DNA of 64,000 nucleotides from the NCBI RefSeq assembly GCF_003254395.2, contig NC_037646.1:7411881-7475880 (forward strand). The letters are read 5' to 3'. The position numbers were made by a program, and so were the translations under genes. The DNA is from Apis mellifera (lineage: Eukaryota; Arthropoda; Insecta; Hymenoptera; Apidae). Positions 1 to 14,800 of this stretch are shown here, piece after piece. The notes under the pieces are model-generated. The model did no database searches, had not been told where the DNA came from, and worked only from the letters and a program-made list of their open reading frames with translations. The stretch's first letter is position 1, and the number at the start of each line of letters is the position of its first letter.

Positions 1-2701
1 TAGCGAGCAACTTAAGAGAGATTATCCTCCAAGATTGTTTTATCATACGTCTACGGCACATTAAATGATGATCTCAAGTTTTTCGAGCTGCTCACGTGTA
101 ACGCGCGACACTTAATCGGTCGATGACGTCTATTACATGGAAACATGGGTTGGTTCTTAATCGATTAAGACTAAGATGGCAACTAATATGCGACAGAAAT
201 GATTGATGTACTCGATGGCAATCGTTTTGCCATTTTTTTTTTCGTACAAACTTTTTTGAATCCAATTAAATGTAAGAGAGAGAGAGAGAAAAAAATTTAT
301 CGTACAAAGTTTTCTTCGATCATCAACAATTTTCTGTGAAAATTCTTAAACGTTCAAAGATATTTATTATATTCTTAATATTTCTTCGTATGAGATCGTG
401 AATATTTTTTTTTCTTTTTGCATCTGAAAATTTGACGAAGAAAAAAATATATAACTTTCATCAAGCTAACAATATTCTCCATGAATTATATATTATATAT
501 ATAAAATTAATAACATTATCACAGTTAATCAGTTCTAAACTATCAGAAATAGATTAGAGATATAATTAAAAAATACTCGCACGGATTATTTTTATTATCT
601 TTATTGTTTTCCCAACGACAGATTAAAGATTTTTATTACAAATACCCGATAAATATTCCCATCTTTCGCAGGTGTCTTGAAACGAAAGTTCAATCGTATT
701 ATACCAGGGAGCTACAAACTTGCTCAATTAAAACTTTTATCGAATTTCTAATTTCGTATGAATCCTGTAAGTCTTAATGAGAACAGATGAAATCGAAATA
801 AGAGGGAGACTTATCCAAGTATTACTCGAGAATACGTTTCACTTCAATTTATTTATTCGATATATATATATATATATATATAAATATATTGGAATTATTG
901 AAATTGAAAAACTTAAGATTAATCGTGAAATCATTAATAAAATGGAAGAAAAAAAAAATTACTCAGTCATGTTAAATATGATAATCAAGTTTTTTTTAGC
1001 GTATTCTTTAGCTATTTAAACTCGCAAAGTCATGATGAAGTATTTTTTTACGATAAATAGGTTCTCAGAAACTCTATTTTTATTCTACGTTATTACTGAA
1101 AGTGTCAGAACGAGGAGAATTTATTAGATCTTTTTTTTTTTTCTTATGTTAAGAAGAAAACTTGCTCGTTTAAGAACAAAAAAAAAAAAGAAAAATACGT
1201 ATTAAAATATATATTAAATTTTATTATTGATTTATTTATCGTATATCATTCGTTTATCATAATTTTGTTCGAATAATTTTTTTTTTTTTGCGCAAAAGAA
1301 CGGTTCAGTAAAAGTAGAGTAAAAATTAGCCAGTCTTTGTCGAGTCATATAGAAGGTGGATTGAAAAACGCATCGTCGTTCTTAAAATTATTTCTGTATG
1401 TAGACGTTACATAATTTTATAAGCGATAAATTATTTCTCAAGTCACTCGGTATCGATCTGTTTTAATATGGGGCGTGGACTATTCCACTTTTTATTTTAA
1501 ACTTCCGATATATGTATCCATCTTCCATTTTCACCTCCCGGCTTATAATTCTTTTACCAGCTTTTTACTCGTCGCTTATATTCTACTTTGACATTTGATC
1601 AGACGAAAAGGTTGAAATAATTGTGAATAATATTTTTTTATTCTTGGATATTCCAACCAGATGTTTAAATATTTAAGTCTTATTTGATCATTTATAACAC
1701 TCTGTTTAATGTAAATTTCAAGTTATTTTAGTATTTTAAACACGATTATACATTCTAAGTAAGGATTTTGAGTATCTAAAGAGTCATAAGAATTTTAGAT
1801 TTTAAATATCTAAAATTAAATAGTTCAAAATTGCTAATTTCAAGTATTAAAAAATATTCTGTTCGTGTATTTTGAGTTAAATGTAATAATTTAACAATCT
1901 AACTAAATTATCTCCATTGAAGATAATTGTTTTAATTGTTTTAAATTTCTTAAGTAAATATATATTAATTGAATTTTAAAAGAATTTGTGAACGAGAGAA
2001 CTCATCCTATTTATTTCTCGAAAAAATTCTTGCAACATCGTTATACGACACGAACACTCTTACTCTCCATACTTTCTCTTGTTATACGTAACAATTATAT
2101 AAATGGGCCCAGCTGTAAAATGACAAAAGAAAAGACGATCCATGTTCGTGTAAAATAAATCACGAAATTTTTTTTGTTTTCTTCTCTCGTTCGAACACGT
2201 TCACCGAGTCAATCGACGATTTTTATTCTCTCTCCATTAAATTCGATTTAACAAGACGATTATATGCAAATATATGTTTCTCGTGTGCAAATAAAATCTG
2301 TCAATCTGCGTGTTTATTTACTCGTAAAAAGTCACAATTTAATAATTTCAGAAGAAGAAGAAAAAAATTATATACGTTACGAATAATTCTAATTTCTATA
2401 TTCTAAAATTATAAATTAAAATTTAGAATCGAATTCATTATTCGAAAAAATAATAAAAATAGAATTATCTTATCTTAGAATTAATCATAGAAATGGAAAA
2501 ATTAAATCGAGAATTCCATTTTTGCAAAAGTTTGAAAATTTATCTATCGAAATTAACTTTCGAGAGAGATTATTCCAGTAAAGAATTCACTAGACACCAT
2601 TTCTAGGGATCCCCAAATCTAAATCTACTTTTTTCATTCGTATCGATTGATTGCAATTGTTTCAAGAAAATAAGAAAGAAATAGGTTGTTTTTCGACTTA
2701 C
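1..2701 (-). other. usp: usp intron, left edge of window
   Basis: This is the intron following the usp exon at 2702-2863, entered through a strong GTAAGT donor (plus-strand acttac at 2696-2701). The next exon should encode the P-box part of the DNA-binding domain. I looked for it on the minus strand and did not find it, so this intron runs past the left edge. The DNA is AT-rich with homopolymer runs. A CACGTG E-box lies at 93-98. I see no other gene or repeat of note. Confidence 0.7.
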
Positions 2702-2863
2702 CTATAGACACCATAATGCTTGCCACTGGCACGGTCACCGCAAATCGAGCAGAGGTGCTTACTTCCGGAGAGAGGGTGGTTCGGCGGGTAGGGTGCGACT
2801 GCTTTGTTCTGGCCACTCGGCGACGTACTTAGAAGGTTGCTGTGACAACCAGCGGTGAAGGAT
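2702..2863 (-). CDS. usp: usp coding exon with first zinc-finger half
   Basis: The exon is bounded by an AG acceptor (plus 2864-2865) and a GTAAGT donor (plus 2696-2701). It carries one base, 53 codons and two bases. It encodes the end of the A/B domain and the first C-x2-C pair of the receptor DNA-binding domain (CSIC). It ends on AG of a split Ser/Arg codon after HYGVY. The family sequence continues with Ser-Cys-Glu-Gly-Cys. The previous intron (2864-3344) is short, AT-rich and otherwise unremarkable. Confidence 0.95.
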
Positions 2864-5800
2864 CTTACATGCAAAGAAGAGAGTAACAAAAACTCGAGCT
2901 ACGAAACTACTGCCCCTGAATCGAGCAAAATACTATTATTTTTCCATTTGAAAACTGACAATCAACCCTTTAATAATTTCTCTAAAAAAAAATATTAATC
3001 ACAAAATTAATTTATAGAAATGTATAATCCTTTATTAGAATAATGAGCATCGTATCTAATTTTTTTAACTAACTTGATTAAACAAATTTAAAAATTTCCA
3101 TAAAAAATTTCACGAGTTACGTATGATACGATAATATATGAAAATTGAAAATACATTTCGCTCGATTCCTGTAAGGGCGATAACTACGACGTCACAATAT
3201 ACCCTCGATTTACGATGTCGTTCGCCAGAATCTCGATATCATCTGTCGAATCGATACAATCGTGTATCGCACACTGTCCCATCGATGCATTGTCGACAAT
3301 TGTTAAATCTTAAGAATCATTCGATTTACGATAGTGTTACTTACCCCGGGCTGTTGGGGCCGGAAGGACTGAAGTTTCCGGGGTTGATGAGGCTTGCTGT
3401 GTCGGGCTTCATGTCCAGTGGACTTTGCGGGCCCACTGAGGACATGGACATGTTGCTGTTGTCCAGACTTAGCCCTGGAACAGACAAATATGATATCTGT
3501 ATTAGAAAAGAGGAAAAAGTTTAGTAGAAATTATTCGTGGATTTTATCTCTACTCGATTGATTAAAAATCATTTATTTAGAACTTAAGTGACGAGAAATT
3601 TCCAACTCTTTCGAGGTTGTTAGAAATTTCGATAATTTTTTTCTATTTTTCCTCGACGAGTTGTTTAATTTTTTTTTTATAAGAAAACGATGTCGAAGCG
3701 ATGATACACACACACATGTCCCAAATAAAACGTTACTTTCTAACGCGTCACAGAATTATACTTTTACCCCATTAATATTCACGACACGACGTCCTTTTAC
3801 TTTCAGCCTCGAACGACCGAGATTCCCATTTGTCGATCGATCGAGGACGACTCGTCCACCACGTAACTACGCTAATTATCTCACCGAGATTCCAACTTGT
3901 AATTTAAAATAATAGGAATAATAAAAAGCAATAAGAATTAACGACGATACCAATTTCTGCACACAGGCTACCGAAAATATTCGAATAATCTTGGTTGAAA
4001 TAAAGATTGTATACGTAAGGTGGTTCTAGTTTCTTTTGACAAACAAATCGTCGATATATTGAATGAGAGAAAAAAAGAAAATGTTAAAAGCTTTATTAAA
4101 AACTTGTAACAAAAATATAATTAAATACGAAATAGACTGACGGTTACGAAATAAGAATAAAGCAATTTACATTCGCATTACATTATTTATGCAAAAAGTA
4201 ATTAATTCTACATCTGAAAATGTCTATCGTTATTGACAATACAAGATTGACAGTGATTGAAAATAGAATTTATTATGTGACAAATTGCATTTCTATTTTG
4301 ATTTATTTCAATTGGCGCAAACAATCTAAAGATAAATATAATTTGTTGATCTATTCCTGCATTATAATCTAAATCTGTTCCTTTCGTGTTTTCTTCATAA
4401 TGATCCACGTTTATATAATATTTTCTTTTCCCCCTCTTTCGATCCATGGAATATATATAATAGCGACAAAGTTGAGGACACCCTGTATAACTGTTACGAT
4501 GCGTGCTAATCGCTAAATAGGATTAAGAATTAAAGCTAATTTGTTGAGTCATTTACGTCGTCGGATCATTTTATGTAAAGTTTCAGCGTTGCATAATATA
4601 TTTCCAATCCAATCCTTTTTTCGGAAAAAGAAAAAAAGAAAATGGATAAATAAAAATTCCTTGAAATTAATCAATTTCATGTAATAAATCTTCGTGAATG
4701 ATTTGTTTCGCATCATTGTGAAAAGAAAAGAACTTTAACGGGATGAGAAAATGGATAAAATAAATTCCGACCCATATTCGCAAACAGTTTTATGCTTCGA
4801 TGGTGGAAGCGAGCGAGCAACTACACGAGCAAGTAGGATTACGAATCGTTCATTTTACCGCGTTCATTCTCGTAATTCTCGTCGTTCCATCATCTTGCTT
4901 CATTCTACGCTACATATTGCTACTCGATGCTTCTTTTTTCACGCTCTGTTTCTGATTCGTTACAAACTGTGTACGAATCGTTTGTACATATGCGTCATTG
5001 GTTTTCTGCAAGACAGAAGATAAACGACGTTTTAATAGGATTCAGCCGAGCATTGTAGTCCTCCATTGAATGAAAGGAAGAGGAATGTAATCGTTGGAAA
5101 CAACAAAGAAAAGCCAGGAGAAGCGAGTGATACTTTATAAAACGAGGGAGAGCCGTGGAGAATCGGGGAGAGACAGGGAGAGACAGGGAGAGACAGGGAG
5201 AGACAAGGAGATTTACGAGTCCCCCAATAATAATTGTAAATTTGATATCACGATTCTTTTTCTTTTCTTTTTCTTCTCTTTTTTATCTGGAAATCGAAAA
5301 TCGTTACACGAGAATATTATAATTCTTCTCTCGATTGTGTAGCAAGAAATCAATTCTAGAGTTGTTGGTTTTTTTGGTAGAAATTTCTTTGCACTTTTTC
5401 TCATCGTTTAAGATTTCGTTAACCTTGCAACAGGTAATTTCCACGGGACATCTTACGTCATTTCGCTGCACACACGTCGGCCTTGACACACTAATCCGAA
5501 CAGGGTCAAATTATCCGGATTTTTTTTTTTTTTAAAGTCAATAAAGAGAGCAACCCGACAATGTTAGTTATAAAAATCAGAATAATGAGAATTAATGAAA
5601 TTGAACTTCTGAGATTTTAAAAAGTTAGATAATACTAGATAACTAAAGATTTAAAATTAAATACTGTGCGTCATTTTTCATCAGTGACCGTTCTGTTCAG
5701 CAATTATAACTTTAATGACATCATTATCACTATCGTATCGTACTTAAAAAGATAATTTCTCAAATAAAAAGCGATCTAACTTAATCTCAACTCTAAAATA

Positions 5801-8800
5801 ATCAAAGACTATTCCTTCAAAATGAACACTTCCGCGCCAACGAAAGGATAAAACAAAGGAGTCAAAGAATTCCGTGGAAAACTTTATTCGCCAGATCGAG
5901 ACGTATCTACTTAACACGCAACTGATATCGGCCGCTCATCAACCACGTATTTCCGCGGAAAATATAATTACACCGAGGCCGTAACTCTCCTCAACGACTT
6001 CTATTTCGAGTGTTGGGGTCGCCGATTGCGCGTCGCTCATCGCGGTCGTTTATTAAACGCCGTTGCTTTAATTACGCAATCGCCGAGCGTGCAAAATGGA
6101 TCGAAGGTCATCGACAAACGGCGAAACGAAAGCAAGTGTTTCTCACTCTTTTGCATCAAACTGTATAGATAAATATCTATCGACTTTAATGTTTTTTTAG
6201 AAAGTTTACATAGAGAAATTGAGATTATTTTTAAAATTGCGAAGAATATCCTAATCCAATGATCCTAACAAGATTCCCAAGATTCATTACCAAACATCTA
6301 CGTCATTGACAAATCTCGAAAAAATTAACAAACACCGATTATCGAATAACTTCTTTGAACTCCGTTCAAAAATACCTTCAGCTTTCGTACACGATATCGA
6401 GTAACGCTCGAAAGCATCGAAACGAAGATTAAATTGCGAAACAATTTCGTCTTGAAAATATTCCACGCGCAAATATTTTTCTTGCAAAAATAACCACAGT
6501 TAGCCATTTCTCACGGAACTAAGGCGGAAGGTCGAAGGTCTATAGCCGCGCCTACGGTGATTGATCGAAGCTGGCAAGTTGGGCAAGAGTTTGTTGTTGT
6601 GAACGCGGCTTTAAGGAGGGCGGGAGACCGAGGACGCGCGAGAGTGACTGCAAGGCCAAGTCCTGTGACGGTACATTATACCGGCAGAGTGTCGGGCACC
6701 TTGACCAGGCGCAAACACGGCTGGTGGCAATGCTCGAAAACCGACGAGACGCCTCGTTTTCGAGCGATTGCACTTGGCCAATTCGTGCGTTTTCGATGTT
6801 TCACGGCTACGGATAATATTACCAGCGAGTTGAAGTAGAAAATTTATAGGCCCGGATCTCGACGTTACGACGATGAATAACTATGATACATTTTACTTTT
6901 TAGAAATAATTCGAGTGTTCGAAAAAGAAATAGAAATAATAAGCGATTAAAGAACAGGTAAATATCGGATGTTGGTAGTTAAAGCTCACTAGCTTATAGT
7001 GTCTTTTATTTTTTAACTTTTTAGCGAACAATTTATAACTACTTTAATCCTCTCACGAAGAAAAATTGACGAAAAATTCTCTTTAAAATAATTCAACACG
7101 CTCTTCAAGCAAAAAAAAAAAGTGGAGAGAAAGAAGTGAGAAGTAATGCTTTCGTAACGAATGCACTTTGCATCGACCAATCACTGAAAGGAGAAGAATA
7201 AATTACGAGTCTCACTCGAAGGAAAAAAGAAAGACGAAACGAGAGGTAAAGAAGAGGAAAGAGAGAGAAAGTGGACCGACCTACGTCAACAATGAGTCAA
7301 CTTTTGCGTCCACTTTTGAATATTTAAAAATTATATATATATATATTCGCCTTTAAAAACGATCGAACAATCTGATTTTCAAGGGCAAAAGAGCGAGATT
7401 GGGAATGGTCGTGTAATCTTTTCACGGGTGTCTACTATCGATCCGCGTTCTCCAAACGACAAAACGCTCGAGGACTCTTTTGTTCTGCGGGATCCGGAAT
7501 GCGTTATCGCGCCCCTTTCCGCGAAACGCGCATTCGAAGGGGTGAAAAGTGATGAAAGCGTCGGTTTACGGGGGCAGGGCGTTGAATAATTTCTCTTCGC
7601 GAGTGATGGATGAAAATTTGAAGGATGATGGAACACGTGGCGATTGGAATGGAATTTCAATCGTTTCAATCATTGTTCTCTTCTTTCTCTCACTTGAGGA
7701 AGATTCTCTGATTTACGATATACATATTTTCATCTTCTCTTCCAGATTTTTTAAAGAAACGATGCGAGATTGATTAAAATTAATATTAAAATAATAATTA
7801 AATTGGATAGAATTAGAAGAGAAGAGATTTCTCGTGGAAGATATTGTACGGTTCTTTTCAAGAAAAGAAGAGAAAAATGGGAGAATGAGAGAAATGGAAT
7901 TTTTCGAGAGACAAGGGAAGAACGGACAAACCGAGGGGGTTAATACCAGATATATCGCGGAGAGAGCAAGTCTGACAGGTCTGACAAAAGGGAAGCGTTA
8001 TTAAAAAAGAGGTATAATAGACGACATAATCGCAACTTATTCTCATATCGATAACGAAAAGAATTTTTGCTTCGTTCGAGCAAAATAAAAGATACTTACG
8101 TTTTTCTTCTAATCGTGAAAAATGACGTATGTATATAATAATTTATATAACGGATGAAACTGCGATAAAAGGTAGGCGCAAATATCGTAATAATAGACTT
8201 AACTAATAATAAATAATATAGGATATCCTGTTTAAATAGAAATATAAATCAATTGTGTATTAAAATGATAATTGGAAAGAAGAAGCAAGATTGTTAAGGA
8301 TGGAGGAGAATAATATATTTTTATTATTCATCGTGAAAAATTAATCACTTCATTCGGTGCACGATAATTAATCGTGACGCCGTATTGCGAAACTATCCTC
8401 GATCCATGAAAGATGAATATTTATGTTCCAAGAAGCGTCAGGAACCTTGAAAACGGTAATAAACCGTTTCACTGCATCGTTTCGTTGCATTCCACGTTCC
8501 AGCGGGATGGAAACTCCTCAAAGAAAAGGCAACCGGGATAAACTATACAGTACAGTAACCCACAAATACGTTTGTGTTTTATTGTTCTTCTCGCGTTTCG
8601 GGGAAACGGATTCTCCAAATAATACGATTAAATTTATTCTCGCGTTCCACAGTTTATCTCTCGGATCCTTTCGTCCTCCTTTAAATAATTTTTAACGATC
8701 TAACGAATACGAGCTTTTATTCTAACGTTGAAATTATTGAACAGAATCTATGTTACTCTTAAACTTTAATTTCTAGATAATAATAATAAGATATATTTTA

Positions 8801-11800
8801 AATTTGTTACCTTTAATCCATTTAATCAATGTTTTGGATAAAATAGGAATAACAAAAAAAGAAAGCAAGAATAATCTTCTTTTTTCCAGAAAAAGATTCG
8901 AATTAAAGTAAATCTTTACGTATGATAATAACCTTGAAATGAAAAATTAATAACATAATACCGATATATCGTGTGTGTATATATGTTCCAGCTCTTTGAG
9001 CCTTTCAGTCCTTCAATTAGAACTAATCGATATTCATTTTTATTCTCTGCTTAATCAATTACCCAGATACCCCTGCGCTATAAATACATATACACGTAAA
9101 AAACAAGTAATTCAACGATGACGGATTACATGTAATGATGAACGGACTCCGTACAGTAACAATCGTCTCTGAACGTTATATCTCTGCATTTGGTGAGAGA
9201 GAAAAAAGAAAAGAAGAAAAAGTTCGTATTTCGCAATGTACACAGCTTGATAGCTTATCAAAAGAGCTCTTCATTCCGAATTCTTCTAGTTCCATTTTGT
9301 TGCTATTTTCGGTGCAGTCTAAACGTGTCCACGAGTAATCTAAAGATAACGCCAACGCAATGGCGTGCAAGAGGATAGGATATGCAATCCCGATAAAAAT
9401 GGAGGAGAGGTACAAATGGAAGAGAAATTTTTCCTTAAAAATTGAAAACCGAGCGAATAAAAATATCCTTTGAACGACAAATAAATAATTATACTTTCAA
9501 TAAACAACAATATCAGAAACATATACTTTCTTTGATGCTTCTTCGACCATATTTAGAACAACTAAAAAAGAATAAAATTTCATCATTCGAAACAATTGAA
9601 ACGAGAGTGAAAATTGAAAGAGAGAGAGAGAGAGAGATCTTCGTCATGGATCAACGATCCACAGTCGATTTCGCACGTTTCGATGAACTTTGGTTTATCA
9701 TAGACGTCGATCGGCATTTATAAGAGTGCGATGTACGTAACGTGTCGGCCGCGAGCCTCTCTTTTAACGCCGCACGGCATCGGGCCGAAGAGGCATTCTG
9801 AAATGAGTAATGCAAAACGCGAAGCAACGTTCGTCGGTCGACTCTAACTTTAGATCCGTGTAAACGGACGTATAAGCGCTGAATTAAGCAAATAACTGGC
9901 CGCATGCGGCACGCGTTACATACACGCTGACAAGTATACCGATAATTTTCTCGATTTAAAGCGGGGAACGTTGAAACGCGTGCATTTAATTCGGGAGGAG
10001 ATATGTGTACAGCGATACGTTGTTAATTCGATGCATTTTTATAGACAGTGAGGATAGAATGGAACGTGTTCAATATATATTTTCCAGAATTTCGAAACTC
10101 GAATTAGCGATTTATTCTTAAATTTCGTAATATTTTAATTATAAGAATATTATGAAGATAGTAATATACACGATATAAATAATTGATGTAAATAAATAAC
10201 AACGATTTGAAAATTGTTAAAAGACAAAGAATTTGTAATAAATCGTTTCCTTGTGGAATAAATGAATATTTTATACTCAATTAAATAAGGGAACAGAGAA
10301 CGGAAAGGGAAATAGAAAATCGTCTCAAAGAAAAAAAAAAATCATCGACGAATTATCGATTCCCTATTTTCATGCTTTTTGGTTTTTGAAGGGCGCAGGA
10401 AAGGCGCCTTTCTCCGTTGGATCGCAAATGGAGCAGCAGCAGCAGATCAGGTAGCAGATCGGCGGAGAAACGATTGGAGGATGACCTGGAGAATGATTTT
10501 TCAGCGATCATTCCACGAAGGCCCGAACTTTTATGACGGTGACGTCACCGTCTGACAATTTGAACGGCTCTTCCGAAACTGAAAACCAGTTTCCCGCGCT
10601 ACACAGGCCTCTTCTGCAACCGCCTTAGGCGCATCCGAGGATGGTGCAGATCTCTCACGCCCGCTGGGCCCATCGTAAATTCATTTGCGAATCCGCCTCT
10701 TTGTTGCCTCGCTTAGAAAAATTACTCAACTCGAGAAAAAATTACGATTTTCTAAACAAATTATGCGCCTCGAATTCGTCTGGAATTACGAAAACTGATG
10801 CCAGAAGCACAGATTTGGAAATAATCTTTTTTTTTTCCACGGCAATAATTCGTCGAGTGAAATAATTTTTAGCCACGTCGTAACTTTCTCCTTTCTCCAC
10901 TTAAAATTCCGAATAATATTGTAATATTTATTGCACAATTAACGATAACCAATAAAACAAAATTTCTCAAAATTGAGTCAATCGAATTCTAAATTTAATC
11001 GAACGGAAGGTTTATATAATATATAAAGTTGCAAAGGAAAGTGCAACATCCGATTGCATCCATTAAAAAACTCCGTTACATTTTCCAATTAAAAACCGAA
11101 CCATCCATTTATCCACTCATTTCCGTCAAACAAATCGTCCCACTATCTAAACATGTTCTCACTTAAGAACATTCTCTTTGCCCTCGTCAGTGGAACGAAG
11201 CGTGAAAAATCCGTCTTGTACACGTGCACGCGCGCGAGGAGTAAACGAGAAAAAAAAAAGAAAGAAAAAGAGATAGAGATAGATAGATGGAAGAGAGAAA
11301 GAGAGAGGGGGAAAGAAAGAGAGGAAGCGATGTTTTCGAGGATGGTACCGGAGAGAGGAGGAAGGAGAAAGAGTTTTTAACAGTTTCCTGCACGCATCTG
11401 CGACCGGATGCCGCACCCACACCAGGATAACGTTATGACGTTGCACATGCAACCCACGCGAGCCCACATATGCACGAACGTACCGAAAATAGTGGCGGTG
11501 GTGTCCATGGCGCGTTATTAGTCCTTGAACCCATGAAAAAACGTCGTTGGATTAATGTCTGTACGCGGTGTATGTGATTTATTCAACTGAGAAGAGGATC
11601 CAATAAGCGCGAACAGGCGCGAACCACCACTCCACGGGGGACAGTTGGCGAATTTTCTCCCTATTTATTGCCTGTAAACTTGGTTATTTATGGAGAGCAT
11701 TAACCCAATTTAACTGCCAAACTATTTTTCCATAAAAGTTATCGCGTGCATTACTCTTGCGGATTTTAATCAAAGTTAAGATTAACTTATAGATGTTGCT

Positions 11801-14800
11801 CCTTTTTTAAATAGAAACTGGTTTAAATTTTATCAAATTCCTTCTTTCCTCTCGTTTTTTTTTTTTTTCAAACAAGAGAGAGTTACAACAATTTAACGAT
11901 TGGACTCGAATGCTGGAAAATTCCGAGAATACCTGGATCGGGGTTTTTTGAAAAATTTTTTTTAATCGAAGAGATAGGAGAATCTATAAATATCTTTGTT
12001 GTTCGTGATGAAAATTTTAATTGTAAAAGGAGAAAATAAATAACGTCTGTTTTATACCTAATTTTTTACAATTGCACAAAAACTCGTTCAACTCTTCGTG
12101 GATAAATCTCACGAGTGAAGAAAGAAAAAAAACATTATTCCTTGCCTTGGAAAAATTTCACAATAGATCAATCTCAGGATGATCAATCCCGTGAAGAACG
12201 AGCTTGTTTTCGTACGAAGAAACGATTTACGACCAATGCAACGCTCGAAATATTCTCTGTATTTCTCTGAACGAACGAGCCAATAAAAAAGCACAAAAAT
12301 TCCATTGTACACCGTACAACGATCGTGTTTAATAGTTCGCAACGAGAGATAAGCGTGCAATTTTCGCCTTTATCTGGCCAAGGTCGTCCACCATTCGAAC
12401 CGATTCGCTCAACCCCCCTATTAGATCTGTTTGCCAATTTTTTTCTCCTTTATCCTAATTATCATTCCTCCTCGATCGAACAAATTGTTCCAACACTTTT
12501 GCAATCGAAGCTCGAAACGAGATTCGAGGAAGAATTCGAGATTTTGATTTTATCCAAAATAATTGAAGTGATCTAAAAGGGTTTGAATGATCGTTCGTTT
12601 TCTTGTTTTCGTGAACAATCGTTATTGCACAAAAAGTAATAAAAATTAGAAATAAATGTTACATTGAAATTTAATCGAAGCTGTTATTCGATCGTTTATT
12701 GATTAAAATTAATATTTGAGATATTTAAGATATTTATAAATACACGAGATGAGATAAATAGATTTATTAATCAAATTAGACGATAGATTTTTCACAAGTT
12801 TATAAATAATAATAATGTAAAAAACATTTCTTGGGAGGAAAGTAAGACAAGGCAACGTGTCTGACCAAATACGACCCGAATCCCCTTAAGCCTTAGCCAA
12901 GCTGTACTCGTAACCTACCCTAATAACTCTATTATAATTACCGACCTATATAATGTCTCGTTAAATATATTGTAACCAACTAATTAGAATTAAAATGATG
13001 TGGCGAGAATAAACAGATTATATATTTTAATCTCCAACTTTTCTCCACTCGACCATTAATTTTATCAACTAATGTACACGTAAAAATTTTCTCCCTTCCC
13101 CAGAAAGAATTTAAAAAAGAGTTCAAGACTCGGGGCGAAAAATTATTAATTTCGAAACTCTGGATTTTTAATATCCAGAGAAACACGAAAATTTATAATA
13201 TCGAGGGAAATTAATATCCAAAGTTGGAAAATATATCCCAAGTCTGACTTGGCGTTCCCGTTTTCCTTTATATGGACGTAAAAAAAAACGTCTCGCAAGA
13301 CGTTTTCGATCGATCGATCGAACTTCTTCGATCCCGCACGCTCGTTTCCTTCGCTTCGATGAAAGTCAAAGCACGATGCATCTGGAGCGGCGCTGAATAC
13401 GAGATCGACACGTATACGCGTGAAAAACGCGTGAAATTCATGAATAATGTCCCCTTAAGTCGAGAGAGGCGGCGGCATCGATCCTCCTCGACGAGGAGGA
13501 CAACGGATCTCGGTCACAAAGGCGAATAATTCATTTCTTGTGGTTTTTTTCTTTTTTTTTTTTCCAGCGAATATATACATATTTAGGGATAAATATCATT
13601 GAAGAAATTTCGAAGAGTAAGGCGAATAAGTAAAATTTAATTATTTTGAAATGAAAATCCGTTCTCGTTAAATCGTTATTTAACATTTAATTTCAAGTTA
13701 CATTATAAAGAGTAATTTTCTTACTTTAATAATAAGAATGGATTTGCTTCTCGGGCAAGTGATTTCCACTTCCGTTACGTTCATTTACGAAACACAGGCA
13801 AACAGTCATAATTACCATTTAACTGTGTCTGCCCATAACTAATTCGCCAATCGTGCGCATGTAAAACAATGCTTTACTGCGCCATTAAATTGCTCGCCCG
13901 TGTCTCTTACACGTATAAGCTCAAGGGGGAACAAAATATATGCCGTCTTTTACATATATATCCGATTGAAAAGATATAATAACGAAACGTGGGAAGGAAA
14001 TACCGCTAATTCCGGTGGAAATGCGTATGCGAACGAGATAAAGACAAGGATCTAAAGAAACTTTGAAAAAAAAAAAAAAAATACAAAGAGCGCAAAGGAA
14101 GTCGATTCTCTACTTTTTAAATCATGAAACTCATTATGAGATTCTTTTTTCTTTTTTTTTAATTAAAATCCCTTCGAGCTTCATCTTTCTAAAATAATTC
14201 CACAGAACAACAATCGACCGTTTTGAAAAAAGAATACAAAGATTACTTTTTATTATTATATATTACTTTTTACAAATAATAAACAGATAAATTTTGTTGT
14301 TCCATTCTTTCTTTCATAGAAAAGAAAAAAGACGTTTCCTTCTTCAAAAGACGTGTACACAAGAATTAATCTTGCAGTGGAATTAATCCCTTATCGATGA
14401 ATATTCATCTCACATTTTCCTCTTCACCATAGAAAATGTTCGATAAGAAAAGGAAGAAAATTTTTATGGCGTTTCATCCTTCGATCTTCCTTTAACGAAA
14501 AAAAAAATCGGACGATCGGAGCTCTCCACGAGGCGTGCACCTGCAAGCAGCGGGCCGCGGTTACACGCCCACGCGAAATCCGTACACCTAGGCTGAAATC
14601 CCGACCCCGTGACCTTCTCCCGGTGACCCAGGTACCAACTTGCCCTGCACACGTGCCGCGTGTTGCTATATAAAGTATAACTGCATATAGATCGGTCCCC
14701 GCTGTGCGCTCGCAGGAGCGTAACCACGGCCACTACGCACCCCGCTCCATCGATCGCCTCTCATCCCTCCTCCGTCCAATCGAACTTCGTTATTATTCCT

